In this document: positions 35,150-43,271 of the stretch, one piece after another | How the letters are laid out: the number at the start of each line of letters is the position of its first letter | Numbering within the stretch: the stretch's first letter is position 1 | Source: Gillisella vitis | Lineage (GTDB): Bacteria > Pseudomonadota > Alphaproteobacteria > Rhizobiales > Rhizobiaceae | Assembly: GCA_009744235.1 (NCBI GenBank) | Contig: WPHV01000004.1 | Coordinates: 186,001 to 250,000, forward strand | DNA length: 64,000 nucleotides | Direction: 5' to 3' | Program-made: the position numbers and the translations under genes | The notes under the pieces: model-generated | What the model saw: the letters and a program-made list of their open reading frames with translations, nothing else | What the model was told of the DNA's origin: nothing | Database searches by the model: none

Positions 35150-35874
35150 TAGATCGCCAGCGACAGACCAGCGGCGATCACCAGCCAGCGCAGCAATGTC
35201 TGCGGCGCGCGTTTGGCCATATGCACACCGGCATAGCCTCCCAATGCCGCCGCTGGCAGCATGATGCCCGCGTGCAGCCACGACACTGCGCCAGCCGTTG
35301 CAAACACCAGGATGGCAATGGCAGCGATGACGATGGCCAGCAGGTTTTTCAGCGCGTTCAGGTGGTGATAATCGCCGCCGCTGGCAAATTGCAGCGAGGC
35401 CAGCATCATGATGCCCATGCCCGCTCCGAAAAATCCGCCATAGACGGAGGTGACGCCTTGCAGCAGCAATCCGAGCAGGTTGGCGGGATGCTGCTTATCA
35501 GCCTTGCGCCTCAGCCGGGGGCCAAGCGCAAATACCAGCGTTGCCATCAGCAACAGCCAGGGCACCAGGCGGCTGAAAGTGGGATTAGAGAGGGAGATCA
35601 GGATCAACGCACCGACCAGCGAACCCACGGCTGAGATTATCGACAGCAGCGCAGCACTTTTCCAATGGGCGGCAATTTCACGCCGATAGGCGAGCGTCGA
35701 GGTGATATAGCCGGGAAACTGGATGATGGAGGAGGTCGCATTGGCCGTGACCGATGGCAGACCCGCCAAAGTCAGCACCCCGAAGGTCAGGAAGGTCCCG
35801 CCGCCAGCAATGGCATTGACCACCGCCGAGAAAAACCCGGCGACAAACATCAGACTGATGATTTCGATTGACAT
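35131..35874 (-). CDS. Sulfite exporter TauE/SafE family protein
   Basis: A 247-residue inner-membrane protein with about eight helices of the TauE/SafE (DUF81) family, which move sulfite, sulfoacetate or other organic anions. [21 protein letters not shown] near the N-terminus and the repeated [20 protein letters not shown] in the second half are the two inverted family motifs. Start ATG 35874 ([10 protein letters not shown]) lies behind GAGAG; the open frame further upstream is not protein-like. It sits on the opposite strand between trmD and rplS, so it interrupts the translation cluster and is an accessory insertion or an old neighbour. Substrate not predictable. Confidence 0.92.
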   Translation of the reverse strand: MSIEIISLMFVAGFFSAVVNAIAGGGTFLTFGVLTLAGLPSVTANATSSIIQFPGYITSTLAYRREIAAHWKSAALLSIISAVGSLVGALILISLSNPTFSRLVPWLLLMATLVFALGPRLRRKADKQHPANLLGLLLQGVTSVYGGFFGAGMGIMMLASLQFASGGDYHHLNALKNLLAIVIAAIAILVFATAGAVSWLHAGIMLPAAALGGYAGVHMAKRAPQTLLRWLVIAAGLSLAIYYFFKG

Positions 35875-36070
35875 GAAAGGCTCTCCCCGCGCCGTTATTG
35901 CAACAGCCCGATGCCTGCGCAAGTCAATCATCCGAGCAAAATTCTTGGAGCCAAGGGATGACAAGCAGGACCGATTGGTATAAGGGCAGGCGCGGAAACG
36001 GGTGTTATCCGTTAACGAGACTGAAAAGACCGAAAACAAAGAACTGCGAAACCGCTCCCGCCGCAAGGCG

Positions 36071-36105
36071 TCATCCCGAGGCTATGACCCAGGGATGAGG
36101 GATGA
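36071..36105 (+). promoter_or_regulatory. Leader hairpin before rplS
   Basis: TCATCCC (36071-36077) can pair with GGGATGA, which occurs twice in tandem (36092-36098 and 36099-36105). The element ends about 40 bases before the rplS start. It may control rplS, for example by autogenous binding, but no factor is known to me. Confidence 0.4.
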
Positions 36106-36146
36106 GCGCTCTGGCTGTTTCAGAAGAACTTGAAAAGGTTAAACCG

Positions 36147-36689
36147 ATGAACATCATTCAGCAGCTGGAAGCCGAACAGGCCGCCAAGATCGAAGCCAAG
36201 CGCACCCTGCCGGAATTTTCTCCTGGCGATACGCTGCGCGTCAACGTCCGTGTCACGGAAGGCAACCGTACCCGCGTACAGGCCTATGAAGGCGTTTGCA
36301 TTGCCCGCTCCGGCGGCAGCATCAACGAAAGCTTCACCGTTCGCAAGATTTCCTACGGCGAAGGCGTCGAGCGCGTTTTCCCGGTCTATTCGCCGCTGGT
36401 CGAAAGCGTCGAAGTGGTTCGTCGCGGTAAGGTCCGTCGCGCCAAGCTCTACTACCTGCGCGACCGTCGCGGCAAATCCGCTCGTATCGTTGAAAACACC
36501 GGCACCCGCGCCCGCAAGCTGAACGACGCCGAGCGCGCAGCACTTGCCGAGGAAAAGGCCCGCCTGGAAGCTGAAAAGGTTGCAGCAGCACAGGCTCTCG
36601 CCGCTGAAAAGGCCGCAGCAGAAGCCGCCGAAAAGGCTGCCGCCGCTGAAGCCGAAGCTGCAAAGGCTGCCGAAGGCACCGCCGAGTAA
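36147..36689 (+). CDS. rplS: 50S ribosomal protein L19
   Basis: L19 lies at the 30S-50S interface. The 180-residue protein has the L19 core [54 protein letters not shown] and [23 protein letters not shown]. From about residue 122 there is an Ala/Glu/Lys-rich helical tail of nearly 60 residues, absent in E. coli but normal for rhizobia. Start ATG 36147 ([11 protein letters not shown]) has AAAAGG 8 bases upstream; an open frame back to 36102 overlaps the leader hairpin. A strong terminator follows. Confidence 0.97.
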   Translation: MNIIQQLEAEQAAKIEAKRTLPEFSPGDTLRVNVRVTEGNRTRVQAYEGVCIARSGGSINESFTVRKISYGEGVERVFPVYSPLVESVEVVRRGKVRRAKLYYLRDRRGKSARIVENTGTRARKLNDAERAALAEEKARLEAEKVAAAQALAAEKAAAEAAEKAAAAEAEAAKAAEGTAE

Positions 36690-36710
36690 GTCCGGCATTA
36701 TTATTTTTAC

Positions 36711-36738
36711 AAAAGGCGGTCTTCGGGCCGCCTTTTTT
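36711..36738 (+). terminator. Rho-independent terminator of rplS
   Basis: AAAAGGCGG (36711-36719) pairs with CCGCCTTTT (36728-36736), six-base loop CTTCGG, followed by further T. Ends the translation cluster. Confidence 0.92.
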
Positions 36739-36913
36739 GTTGCCACCCGCTCATTCAGCGCAGGGGCAGCACAGTCCCAGCGCAGGGGCAACCCTGCGGC
36801 CACGCGACGCAGGGCCGTTGCCAGACATTGATCTTGAAACATTGCATTCTCCCCCTTACTGCTGATCAGGCTGTGGCGGTTCGGCAAGAACCGGCACGAT
36901 CAAGGGAAAGCGG

Positions 36914-37318
36914 ATGCGCGCAAGGCGGATGACATGGCAAATGGCGGTGCACGTCTGGTGCATGATCGCTATTGTCGCCATTGGCTTTGCCCATAAAGCC
37001 CCTCAGGCTTTTGCAACACCGCAAATCCCAGCGGAATTTGCCGCGTATACCCTGCCGGATGGTTCGCTGCCGGTCCTGTGCATATCCAGCCAAACCTCCT
37101 TTACACCGGAGGATCACGGCAAAACGCACGGACATCTATTCCAAAGCGGCTGCGAAGCCTGCCGTATCGGCGCCTCCATCCTCTTGCCAATGCCCGCTGA
37201 TACGATTGGCGTGGCGGCCCGAGCCAGTCTTGAAACGGCAAGTCCGCCTGTTCAAGCACCTGACATCGCGAGGCTCTTTCCCCCCAATAGCGCGCCCCGC
37301 GCCCCACCCCTTGGCTGA
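36914..37318 (+). CDS. DUF2946-like protein of a copper module
   Basis: A 134-residue protein with an N-terminal hydrophobic segment (about 11-32, probable signal or anchor) and a mature part with LCISSQTSFTPEDHGKTHGH and the cysteine pair CEACRIG, typical of DUF2946 proteins. The Cys and His residues suggest metal handling in the periplasm. It lies upstream of PepSY, CopC and CopD genes, which agrees with a role in copper uptake or sensing. Start ATG 36914 follows GGGAAAG. The DUF2946 assignment rests on pattern and context only. Confidence 0.72.
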   Translation: MRARRMTWQMAVHVWCMIAIVAIGFAHKAPQAFATPQIPAEFAAYTLPDGSLPVLCISSQTSFTPEDHGKTHGHLFQSGCEACRIGASILLPMPADTIGVAARASLETASPPVQAPDIARLFPPNSAPRAPPLG

Positions 37319-37555
37319 TATCTGATCCGGCCATGCCGCTCTTGCGCGCTGCCTCTCTTGCAGCGGAGCGAGGAACGCCTGGCCATCGCCGGTAGCAGGA
37401 TTTGGTCGAACAGGGTTCTTCCTTCGGCTAACGCTCTGATCCATCAGATTTCACGCCCATGGCCTGTGCCGTCGTGCCGGATCTCATGCCTTTGCATGTC
37501 CGCCCGTCGCATGTTTAGCAATCCAGCCATCGGGCACCCTTCCAAGGTTTCAACC

Positions 37556-38968
37556 ATGTCCACCATTACCTCTCTGCCGGTCGAAAAGCCGGTAGCAACC
37601 TCAACCAGAGGATTTTACTTTGCCGCCTGGCGCTGGCATTTCTATGCCGGGCTCTACGTCGCCCCTTTCCTGATCGTGCTGGCTGTCACCGGACTGATCA
37701 TGATGTGGAGCGCCACCCTGGTCGGACGCGATGGAGAAAAGGCTTTCACAGTCACCCCCACCTTGGCCCAGACGCTTGTCTCGCAACAGGCAGACGCCGC
37801 ACTATCCGCCGTTCCAGGCGGGGTTATCGCGCAATATATCGCGCCAGCCACACCTGAAAGTGTGGCGGCCTTCAGGGTCAATCGGGGCCAGGAGTCCATG
37901 ATGGTCGCCGTCAATCCCTATGACGCGCAGGTGCTGGGCCAGTGGAGCCGCCGCAGCGGACTTTACGACCTGGCCGACAACATTCACAGCGACCTGCTGA
38001 TCGGCACGCTCGGCGACCGGCTGATCGAAATCGCCGCCGGTTTCGGCGTGGTGCTGATCATTACCGGGCTTTACATGTGGTGGCCGCGTCAGGGCGAGCG
38101 ATTCTCGCAGATGCTGGTCCCCCGTTTTACCGACCGAGGCCGCCAGCTGTGGAAATCCCTGCACCGCACCATCGGCTTTTACGCCTCGATCCTGCTTCTG
38201 GTCTTTCTGGTTTCAGGCTTGAGCTGGGCGGGCGTCTGGGGCGAAAAATTCACCCAGGCCTGGAGCACCTTCCCGATTGGCAAATGGAGCGATGCCCCGC
38301 TGTCCGACGCCACCCATGCCGCCATGAACCATGGCAGTATCAAGGATGTACCCTGGACATTGGAACAGGCACCGATGCCGATGTCCGGATCTCATGCCGG
38401 TCACGCCGGACTGCCGGATGGAGAGGCCGTCACGTTGGACAATGTCATTGCCTATGCCCGGGCCATCGGTTTCGACCACCGTTTCCAGCTGAATTTCCCC
38501 AAGGATGAAAGCGGCGTCTGGAGCATTTCCCGCGACACGATGAGCAATGACAGCACCAACCCGCTGTTGGACCGCACCGTGCATATCGACCGCTATAGCG
38601 GCAAGGTGCTGGCCGATATCAAATATGAAAACTATGGTCTGGCTGGCAAGGCCATGGCGGCGGGCGTTTCCTTTCACATGGGCACGATTGGCCTGTGGAA
38701 TCTGGCACTGGTCACCGTTTACTGTCTGGCGGTGATTTTCCTCAGCGTCAGCGGCATCGTCATGTGGTGGATACGCCGTCCGAAAGGCGCCTCACGGCTG
38801 ATGGCGCCTGCCTATCCCGCCGACATGCGCCTCTGGAAAACCGGGGCCATCGTCATGCTGCTCACCTCCCTGCTGTTTCCCCTGACCGGCGCGGCGCTGA
38901 TTGCCGTGCTGGTGCTCGACATGGTGCTGATCCGCCGGATCAGGCCGTTGAAAAGGGCATTGAGCTAA
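37556..38968 (+). CDS. PepSY-associated TM helix domain protein
   Basis: A 470-residue inner-membrane protein with the four-helix PepSY_TM arrangement: helix 1 after RGFYFAAWRWHFYAGLYVAPF (with WRWHFYAG, the family hallmark), then a PepSY region, helix 2-3 with LHRTIGFYASILLLVFLVSGLSW, a second PepSY-like periplasmic part with histidines (GSHAGHAGLPDG), and C-terminal helices with SFHMGTIGLWNLALV. Such proteins are often encoded with siderophore or copper genes and may move electrons or reduce metal ions. Start ATG 37556 has AAGG 8 bases upstream. Part of the DUF2946-PepSY-CopC-CopD set. Confidence 0.88.
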   Translation: MSTITSLPVEKPVATSTRGFYFAAWRWHFYAGLYVAPFLIVLAVTGLIMMWSATLVGRDGEKAFTVTPTLAQTLVSQQADAALSAVPGGVIAQYIAPATPESVAAFRVNRGQESMMVAVNPYDAQVLGQWSRRSGLYDLADNIHSDLLIGTLGDRLIEIAAGFGVVLIITGLYMWWPRQGERFSQMLVPRFTDRGRQLWKSLHRTIGFYASILLLVFLVSGLSWAGVWGEKFTQAWSTFPIGKWSDAPLSDATHAAMNHGSIKDVPWTLEQAPMPMSGSHAGHAGLPDGEAVTLDNVIAYARAIGFDHRFQLNFPKDESGVWSISRDTMSNDSTNPLLDRTVHIDRYSGKVLADIKYENYGLAGKAMAAGVSFHMGTIGLWNLALVTVYCLAVIFLSVSGIVMWWIRRPKGASRLMAPAYPADMRLWKTGAIVMLLTSLLFPLTGAALIAVLVLDMVLIRRIRPLKRALS

Positions 38969-39040
38969 ACCGACACTCAAAAGGGCGGCTCGCCGAAAGC
39001 CGCCAGCAATCCATCTCACCCAAAACCAAAGGACACGATC

Positions 39041-39412
39041 ATGACTGTCACATCCAGAACACTGGCCACATTTGCCCTCTTCGCCTCCCTGGCCCTGACC
39101 GGCCAGGCCTTGGCCCACGCTCATCTGGCCAGCGTCGCCCCGACGGACAAGGCGACCATTGCCAGCGCCCCGAAAACCATCGACCTCAGCTTTACCGAAG
39201 GGCTTGAGCCGAAATTTTCCGGCGTCGATATCACCGGCCCGCAACAGCAGAAAATCAAGACCGGTGCAGCCGTGGTCAGCAAGGACGGCAAGGGTCTGAG
39301 CGTTCCGCTCAGTGAGCCGCTTGCCCCCGGCGCCTACAGCGTCGAATGGCATGTTCTGTCGGTCGATGGTCATAAGTCGAACGGTACGACCAGCTTTACC
39401 GTCAAGCCGTGA
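39041..39412 (+). CDS. copC: Copper resistance protein CopC (periplasmic)
   Basis: A 123-residue CopC protein. The signal peptide (1-24) ends in ALA, so the mature protein starts with HAHLASVAP, giving the N-terminal histidine copper site; DGHKSNG near the end supplies the second histidine. The beta-barrel blocks are IDLSFTEGLEPKFSG and PGAYSVEWHVLSVDGHK. It binds Cu(II) in the periplasm and hands it to CopD, the gene of which overlaps it (GTGA). Confidence 0.93.
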   Translation: MTVTSRTLATFALFASLALTGQALAHAHLASVAPTDKATIASAPKTIDLSFTEGLEPKFSGVDITGPQQQKIKTGAAVVSKDGKGLSVPLSEPLAPGAYSVEWHVLSVDGHKSNGTTSFTVKP

Positions 39413-40290
39413 CACCCGAACAGGTCAACATCCTCTGCCGCCTGGTGTTCGACGCCTGCGCGCTCCTCCTCTGGGGCGCGCATGGCTTTCTGTTGCTTGC
39501 CGTCGCCAAGGATCTTGCCAAGCATATCGAGCACCGTCTGGCCAGATTTTACCATCTCGCGCTCGCGCTCATGGTGATTGCCGGCATCGGCAAGATCGCC
39601 GCCCAGGCAGCCTTGCTCGGTGATGGCTGGCAAACGGTGACGCTGGCTCTGGTCGCCGACCTGCTCCAGGCCACGCAAAGCGGAGCGGCGCTCGGGCTAC
39701 AGGCAGGGCTCACTGGCGCGCTCCTGCTGGTCTATTGCGTCTTTCGCCGTCATCGCGGCATCGCCGTAACGCTGTTTGGCGCCTTGGTCTTGATCAGCCT
39801 CAGCCTCAGTGGTCATGCGATTGCCGAGACGGGTGCGACCGGCCTTCTGCATCGCGCCAATCACAGCCTGCATCTTCTGGCTGCCAGCCTCTGGCTCGGA
39901 GCCTTGCCGCCGGTCGTGCTATTGCTACAGGCCATGCAGGATGAGCGCGCACGGCCGCCGGCGCTGGCGGCGCTGATGCGATTTTCCACCATAGGCCATA
40001 TCGCCGTCGCCCTGACCCTGATCAGTGGCGCACTCAACGCCTGGCTGATCATCGGGGCCCATGCTGTCGATATCAGCATGCCCTATCAGAAATTGCTGCT
40101 CGTCAAGATCGGTACCGTTGCCGCCATGGTGATGATCGCCATCATCAACCGCTACGTCTTCGTACCGCGCATGCATCACAGCCCGGCAGGCGCGATCCGC
40201 GCTATCCGTATCGGAACGCTGGCGGAATGTGGGCTGGGTCTTGCCGCTGTCGCACTGGTCTCCGCCTTCGGCACGATGCAGCCGGGATGA
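39409..40290 (+). CDS. copD: Copper homeostasis membrane protein CopD
   Basis: A 293-residue inner-membrane protein with about eight helices, the CopD partner of CopC for copper uptake. LRFSTIGHIAVALTLISGALNAW-like blocks are present here as MRFSTIGHIAVALTLISG, and HAIAETGATGLLHRANHSLH gives conserved histidines, followed by LAASLWLGALPP. The start is GTG 39409, overlapping the copC stop. CopCD can import copper for cuproenzymes; this protein is therefore more likely an uptake than a resistance device. Confidence 0.92.
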   Translation: MTPEQVNILCRLVFDACALLLWGAHGFLLLAVAKDLAKHIEHRLARFYHLALALMVIAGIGKIAAQAALLGDGWQTVTLALVADLLQATQSGAALGLQAGLTGALLLVYCVFRRHRGIAVTLFGALVLISLSLSGHAIAETGATGLLHRANHSLHLLAASLWLGALPPVVLLLQAMQDERARPPALAALMRFSTIGHIAVALTLISGALNAWLIIGAHAVDISMPYQKLLLVKIGTVAAMVMIAIINRYVFVPRMHHSPAGAIRAIRIGTLAECGLGLAAVALVSAFGTMQPG

Positions 40291-40375
40291 AGGGCTGTTC
40301 GGGCCTCAAGTCCCTTGAAATGGAGGGATCATGTGTGACAGTGTTCGCTCGCCACATGGTCCAGGAGTTATTTTC

Positions 40376-41173
40376 ATGTCTTTGCGCCGCACCGTTCTCG
40401 CCGGTCTTTCGGCTCTTTTGCTTGCCCCCTTCGCCGCCTTTGCTGCGGATCTGCCGGATCTTGGCGGCAAGACGGTGATCGTCGTGACCGAAAACGCCTA
40501 TCCGCCGATACAATTTGTCGATCCGAAGAGCGGCAAGGCCATCGGCTGGGAATATGACGCCATGAACGAGATCGCCAAGCGGCTGAATTTCAAGGTCGAA
40601 TATCAGAACACCTCCTGGGATGCGATGATCCAGGCGGTGTCCGACGGTCAATACAACATCGGCATGACCGGCATCACCATCAAGGAAGACCGCAAGGAGA
40701 AGGTCGATTTCTCCGATCCCTATATGCGCTCGCAGCAATTGATGCTGGTGCGCGGCGATGAGGCCCGTTTTACCGATGCCAAGAGCTTCATGGCCCTCGA
40801 CAAAGGCTTGATCGGCGCGCAGCCCGGCACAAGCCCGTTCTACACCGCTGTCTACGAAGTGCTTGATGGTAACGAACAGAACCCGCGTATCAAACTGTTT
40901 GAAACCTTTGGCGCAACCGTGCAGGCCCTGAAGACCGGCGATGTCGATCTGGTTCTGACCGACAGCACGGCGGGCAAGGGCTATGTCGATGCCTCCGGTG
41001 GTGCCTTGAAAATCATCGGCGAACCGCTGGGCACAGAAGATTTCGGCTTCATCTTTCCAAAGGGTTCGGATCTGGTCAAGCCGGTCAATGCCGCCATCGC
41101 GGCCCTGAAGGCCGATGGCACGTTCGACGCCCTGAACAAGAAATGGTTCCTCGATTACAAGCTGGGTGATTGA
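40376..41173 (+). CDS. Amino-acid ABC transporter substrate-binding protein
   Basis: A 265-residue periplasmic protein of the SBP_bac_3 (polar amino acid) family with a signal peptide (1-23, ending AAFAA). YPPIQFVDPKSGKAIGWEYD and GQYNIGMTGITIKEDRKEKVDFSDPY, with the usual arginine/lysine and aspartate contacts for an amino acid backbone, are family hallmarks. AGGAG lies 9 bases before ATG 40376. It overlaps or touches the permease gene. The ligand is unknown, and no ATPase gene follows, so an ATPase from elsewhere must serve it. Confidence 0.92.
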   Translation: MSLRRTVLAGLSALLLAPFAAFAADLPDLGGKTVIVVTENAYPPIQFVDPKSGKAIGWEYDAMNEIAKRLNFKVEYQNTSWDAMIQAVSDGQYNIGMTGITIKEDRKEKVDFSDPYMRSQQLMLVRGDEARFTDAKSFMALDKGLIGAQPGTSPFYTAVYEVLDGNEQNPRIKLFETFGATVQALKTGDVDLVLTDSTAGKGYVDASGGALKIIGEPLGTEDFGFIFPKGSDLVKPVNAAIAALKADGTFDALNKKWFLDYKLGD

Positions 41174-41190
41174 CGGCCAGGCAGTTTTCC

Positions 41191-42015
41191 ATGGCCTTCC
41201 AGACCCTTCCGAACGGTAGCAAGCAGGATTTTCCCTGGTGGCTGGTGGCGCTTGGCCTTCTGGCGCTGGCGCTGGCCATCACCATCGCCGTCAACGATCT
41301 CTATACCCAGGTGTTCGAAACCGTCTCCCGCGGTATCGGCGTCACCGTTTTCGTCACGCTGAGCGGTTTTGCGCTCGCCTCCATACTTGGCCTGCTGATC
41401 GCGCTGGCGGGCATGGCCGATAGCATCGTGCTGCGCCAGGCCGCCCGGTTTTATATCGAGATCGTCAGGGGCATTCCGGTTCTGGTCCTGCTGTTTTACG
41501 TGGCCTTCGTCGGCGCACCCGGCTTCGTTGCCCTCTATAATACCCTCACCGCCCCGCTTGTTTCCTCCGGTTGGCTGGAACCACTTCAGGTGCGCGATGT
41601 CTCGCTGATGTGGCGGGCGATTTTTGCGCTTTGCATCGGCTATTCGGCCTTTATCGCCGAAATCTTCAGGGCCGGCATCGAATCCATCGACAAGGGGCAA
41701 ATCGAGGCGGCCAAATCGCTGGGGCTGAACCGGACGCAGCGATTTCGCCTGGTGGTCCTGCCTCAAGCCATACGGGTGATTTTCCCGCCGCTCTCCAATG
41801 ATTTCGTTGCCATGGTCAAGGATTCGTCACTGGTCTCGGTGCTGGGCGTCGCCGATATCAGCCAGGCAGGAAAGATCTATGCCTCCGGGTCCTTTCGGTT
41901 TTTCGAGACCTATTCCATCGTCGCCTATATTTATCTGATCCTCACCATCGGCCTGTCCCTCATCCTGCGGCGCGTGGAAAAGCGCATGCGGTCCCGCGAT
42001 GGCCAGAGAACCTAA
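41191..42015 (+). CDS. Amino-acid ABC transporter permease
   Basis: A 274-residue His/Glu/Gln-type permease (HEQRo family) with five or six helices. EIVRGIPVLVLLFYVAF is the typical segment after helix 2, and the EAA loop appears as IEAAKSLGLNRTQRFRLVVLPQA followed by PPLSNDFVAMVKDSSLVSVL. The ATG at 41191 is chosen, with AGG 9 bases upstream; a TTG at 41170 would overlap the preceding stop and is also possible. It ends four bases into the GT2 gene of the other strand. One permease is enough for a homodimeric channel; the ATPase is missing from the cluster. Confidence 0.92.
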   Translation: MAFQTLPNGSKQDFPWWLVALGLLALALAITIAVNDLYTQVFETVSRGIGVTVFVTLSGFALASILGLLIALAGMADSIVLRQAARFYIEIVRGIPVLVLLFYVAFVGAPGFVALYNTLTAPLVSSGWLEPLQVRDVSLMWRAIFALCIGYSAFIAEIFRAGIESIDKGQIEAAKSLGLNRTQRFRLVVLPQAIRVIFPPLSNDFVAMVKDSSLVSVLGVADISQAGKIYASGSFRFFETYSIVAYIYLILTIGLSLILRRVEKRMRSRDGQRT

Positions 42016-43031
42016 ACGTCGCCAATCACCGCCCGATACCGGCGATACTCCTCGGCAAGACCAGGTCTAAGGCTATCGGCCACCGGCAGGATCGTCGCAA
42101 AGAGCGTTTCCGGATCGGCGGCAGTGCCAAGTGCTGCCACCGCATCCTTGACCTCTTGCGGATAAAGATCCGGCTGGCGGGCCACCCGATTGCAGAATAC
42201 CCGTAAATTGAACCGGACATTGGCGCCGATCGCATCGTCACGGTCCTGGGCGGCCAAAGGCAGGTCACGCCAGCCAAGTAGGCTATGTACATCCAGAAAC
42301 AACAGAAATTCATGATAATGGCGCGCCGTTGCTGGCAGGCCGACCTGCAACAGCAAAGCTTCGAACGAGGCCTCCAGCACAGCAGAAGTTTGCCACTGCC
42401 CCAGATCGTAGCAGTAAATCAGGGCCGGATCGTGCAGGACCTTGCCACAGCACAGGAAGGTCACGACGAAGCTCCAATCGCAATAAGCACCCCGCGTCGG
42501 ATGGTGGTCATGGAAAATCTTCAGGATACCGGCAAACAGCTGGCTGCGGTAAATGCTGTAATAAAGAGCATTATTGCCACCAATGGAGTCGATATACTGC
42601 TGGATTCGCTCTGATGGCGTCTCCGCGTCCAGATTGGCTGTTACCACGTCGGCTACACCCGCATCGTCGCGCCATATCATCGTTTGCGGTCGCAAACCGA
42701 TGACACCTGGCGGCAAAGCAAAGAGATCGCCAACCGGCACGCCATCGAGAACATAAATCGCGTCATCATCGGCAAATGGCATGAGGAACGGTGTCTCCAC
42801 ATGGTTGAGCGCGTTGACCAGATTGGCTATGGCATCTTCTGCGGTGGAATGCAGGTAACGAACGCGCGCGCCCAGGCCTTGCAGCCATTCCGCCTTGGCC
42901 GGATCGCCGGAATTGTCGGACACGATCAGCACGGCATCCAGCTTTTCCGCATAGATCAACGCACTTTCCAAGGAAAATCGGCTCTTCTCCAGCGATCGGC
43001 GGCTTGGAACAACAATTGAAAGCTGGGACAT
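42012..43031 (-). CDS. Glycosyltransferase, family 2-like (GT-A)
   Basis: A 339-residue protein with a GT-A style N-terminal half: LSIVVPSRRSLEKSRFSLES, LIVSDNSGDP and PFADDDAIYVLDGVP, where the DDD is the expected metal and sugar-nucleotide motif. The second half (about 150-339) is helical with many Tyr/Trp/His residues (RGAYCDWSFVV, HDPALIYCYDLGQW). Membrane segments are absent, so it acts in the cytoplasm, perhaps on a polysaccharide or a protein. It is divergent from a GT41-type gene, with about 240 bases between. The acceptor is unknown. The family is a call from motifs only. Confidence 0.82.
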   Translation of the reverse strand: MSQLSIVVPSRRSLEKSRFSLESALIYAEKLDAVLIVSDNSGDPAKAEWLQGLGARVRYLHSTAEDAIANLVNALNHVETPFLMPFADDDAIYVLDGVPVGDLFALPPGVIGLRPQTMIWRDDAGVADVVTANLDAETPSERIQQYIDSIGGNNALYYSIYRSQLFAGILKIFHDHHPTRGAYCDWSFVVTFLCCGKVLHDPALIYCYDLGQWQTSAVLEASFEALLLQVGLPATARHYHEFLLFLDVHSLLGWRDLPLAAQDRDDAIGANVRFNLRVFCNRVARQPDLYPQEVKDAVAALGTAADPETLFATILPVADSLRPGLAEEYRRYRAVIGDV

Positions 43032-43271
43032 GCAGGGTTTTCCGAAAACAGGGCAACAGAATTTTTAAAGGAGAGGATGCCTCAGCATCTTCGAGACTTG
43101 GTATTCCTATAGAAAGGCAGTGTTTCCCCAGGCTGGATGACGTGCCCCTGCATCATACAGAAAACTGGCAGACCCTTTGTGGTCCGATGCTGCAAGCCTG
43201 AACGAAAGACAAGCCCTGCGCCAGACCAACGGTATATCGCCGGGCGATCAACAGGAGCGACAGCAGACGCG

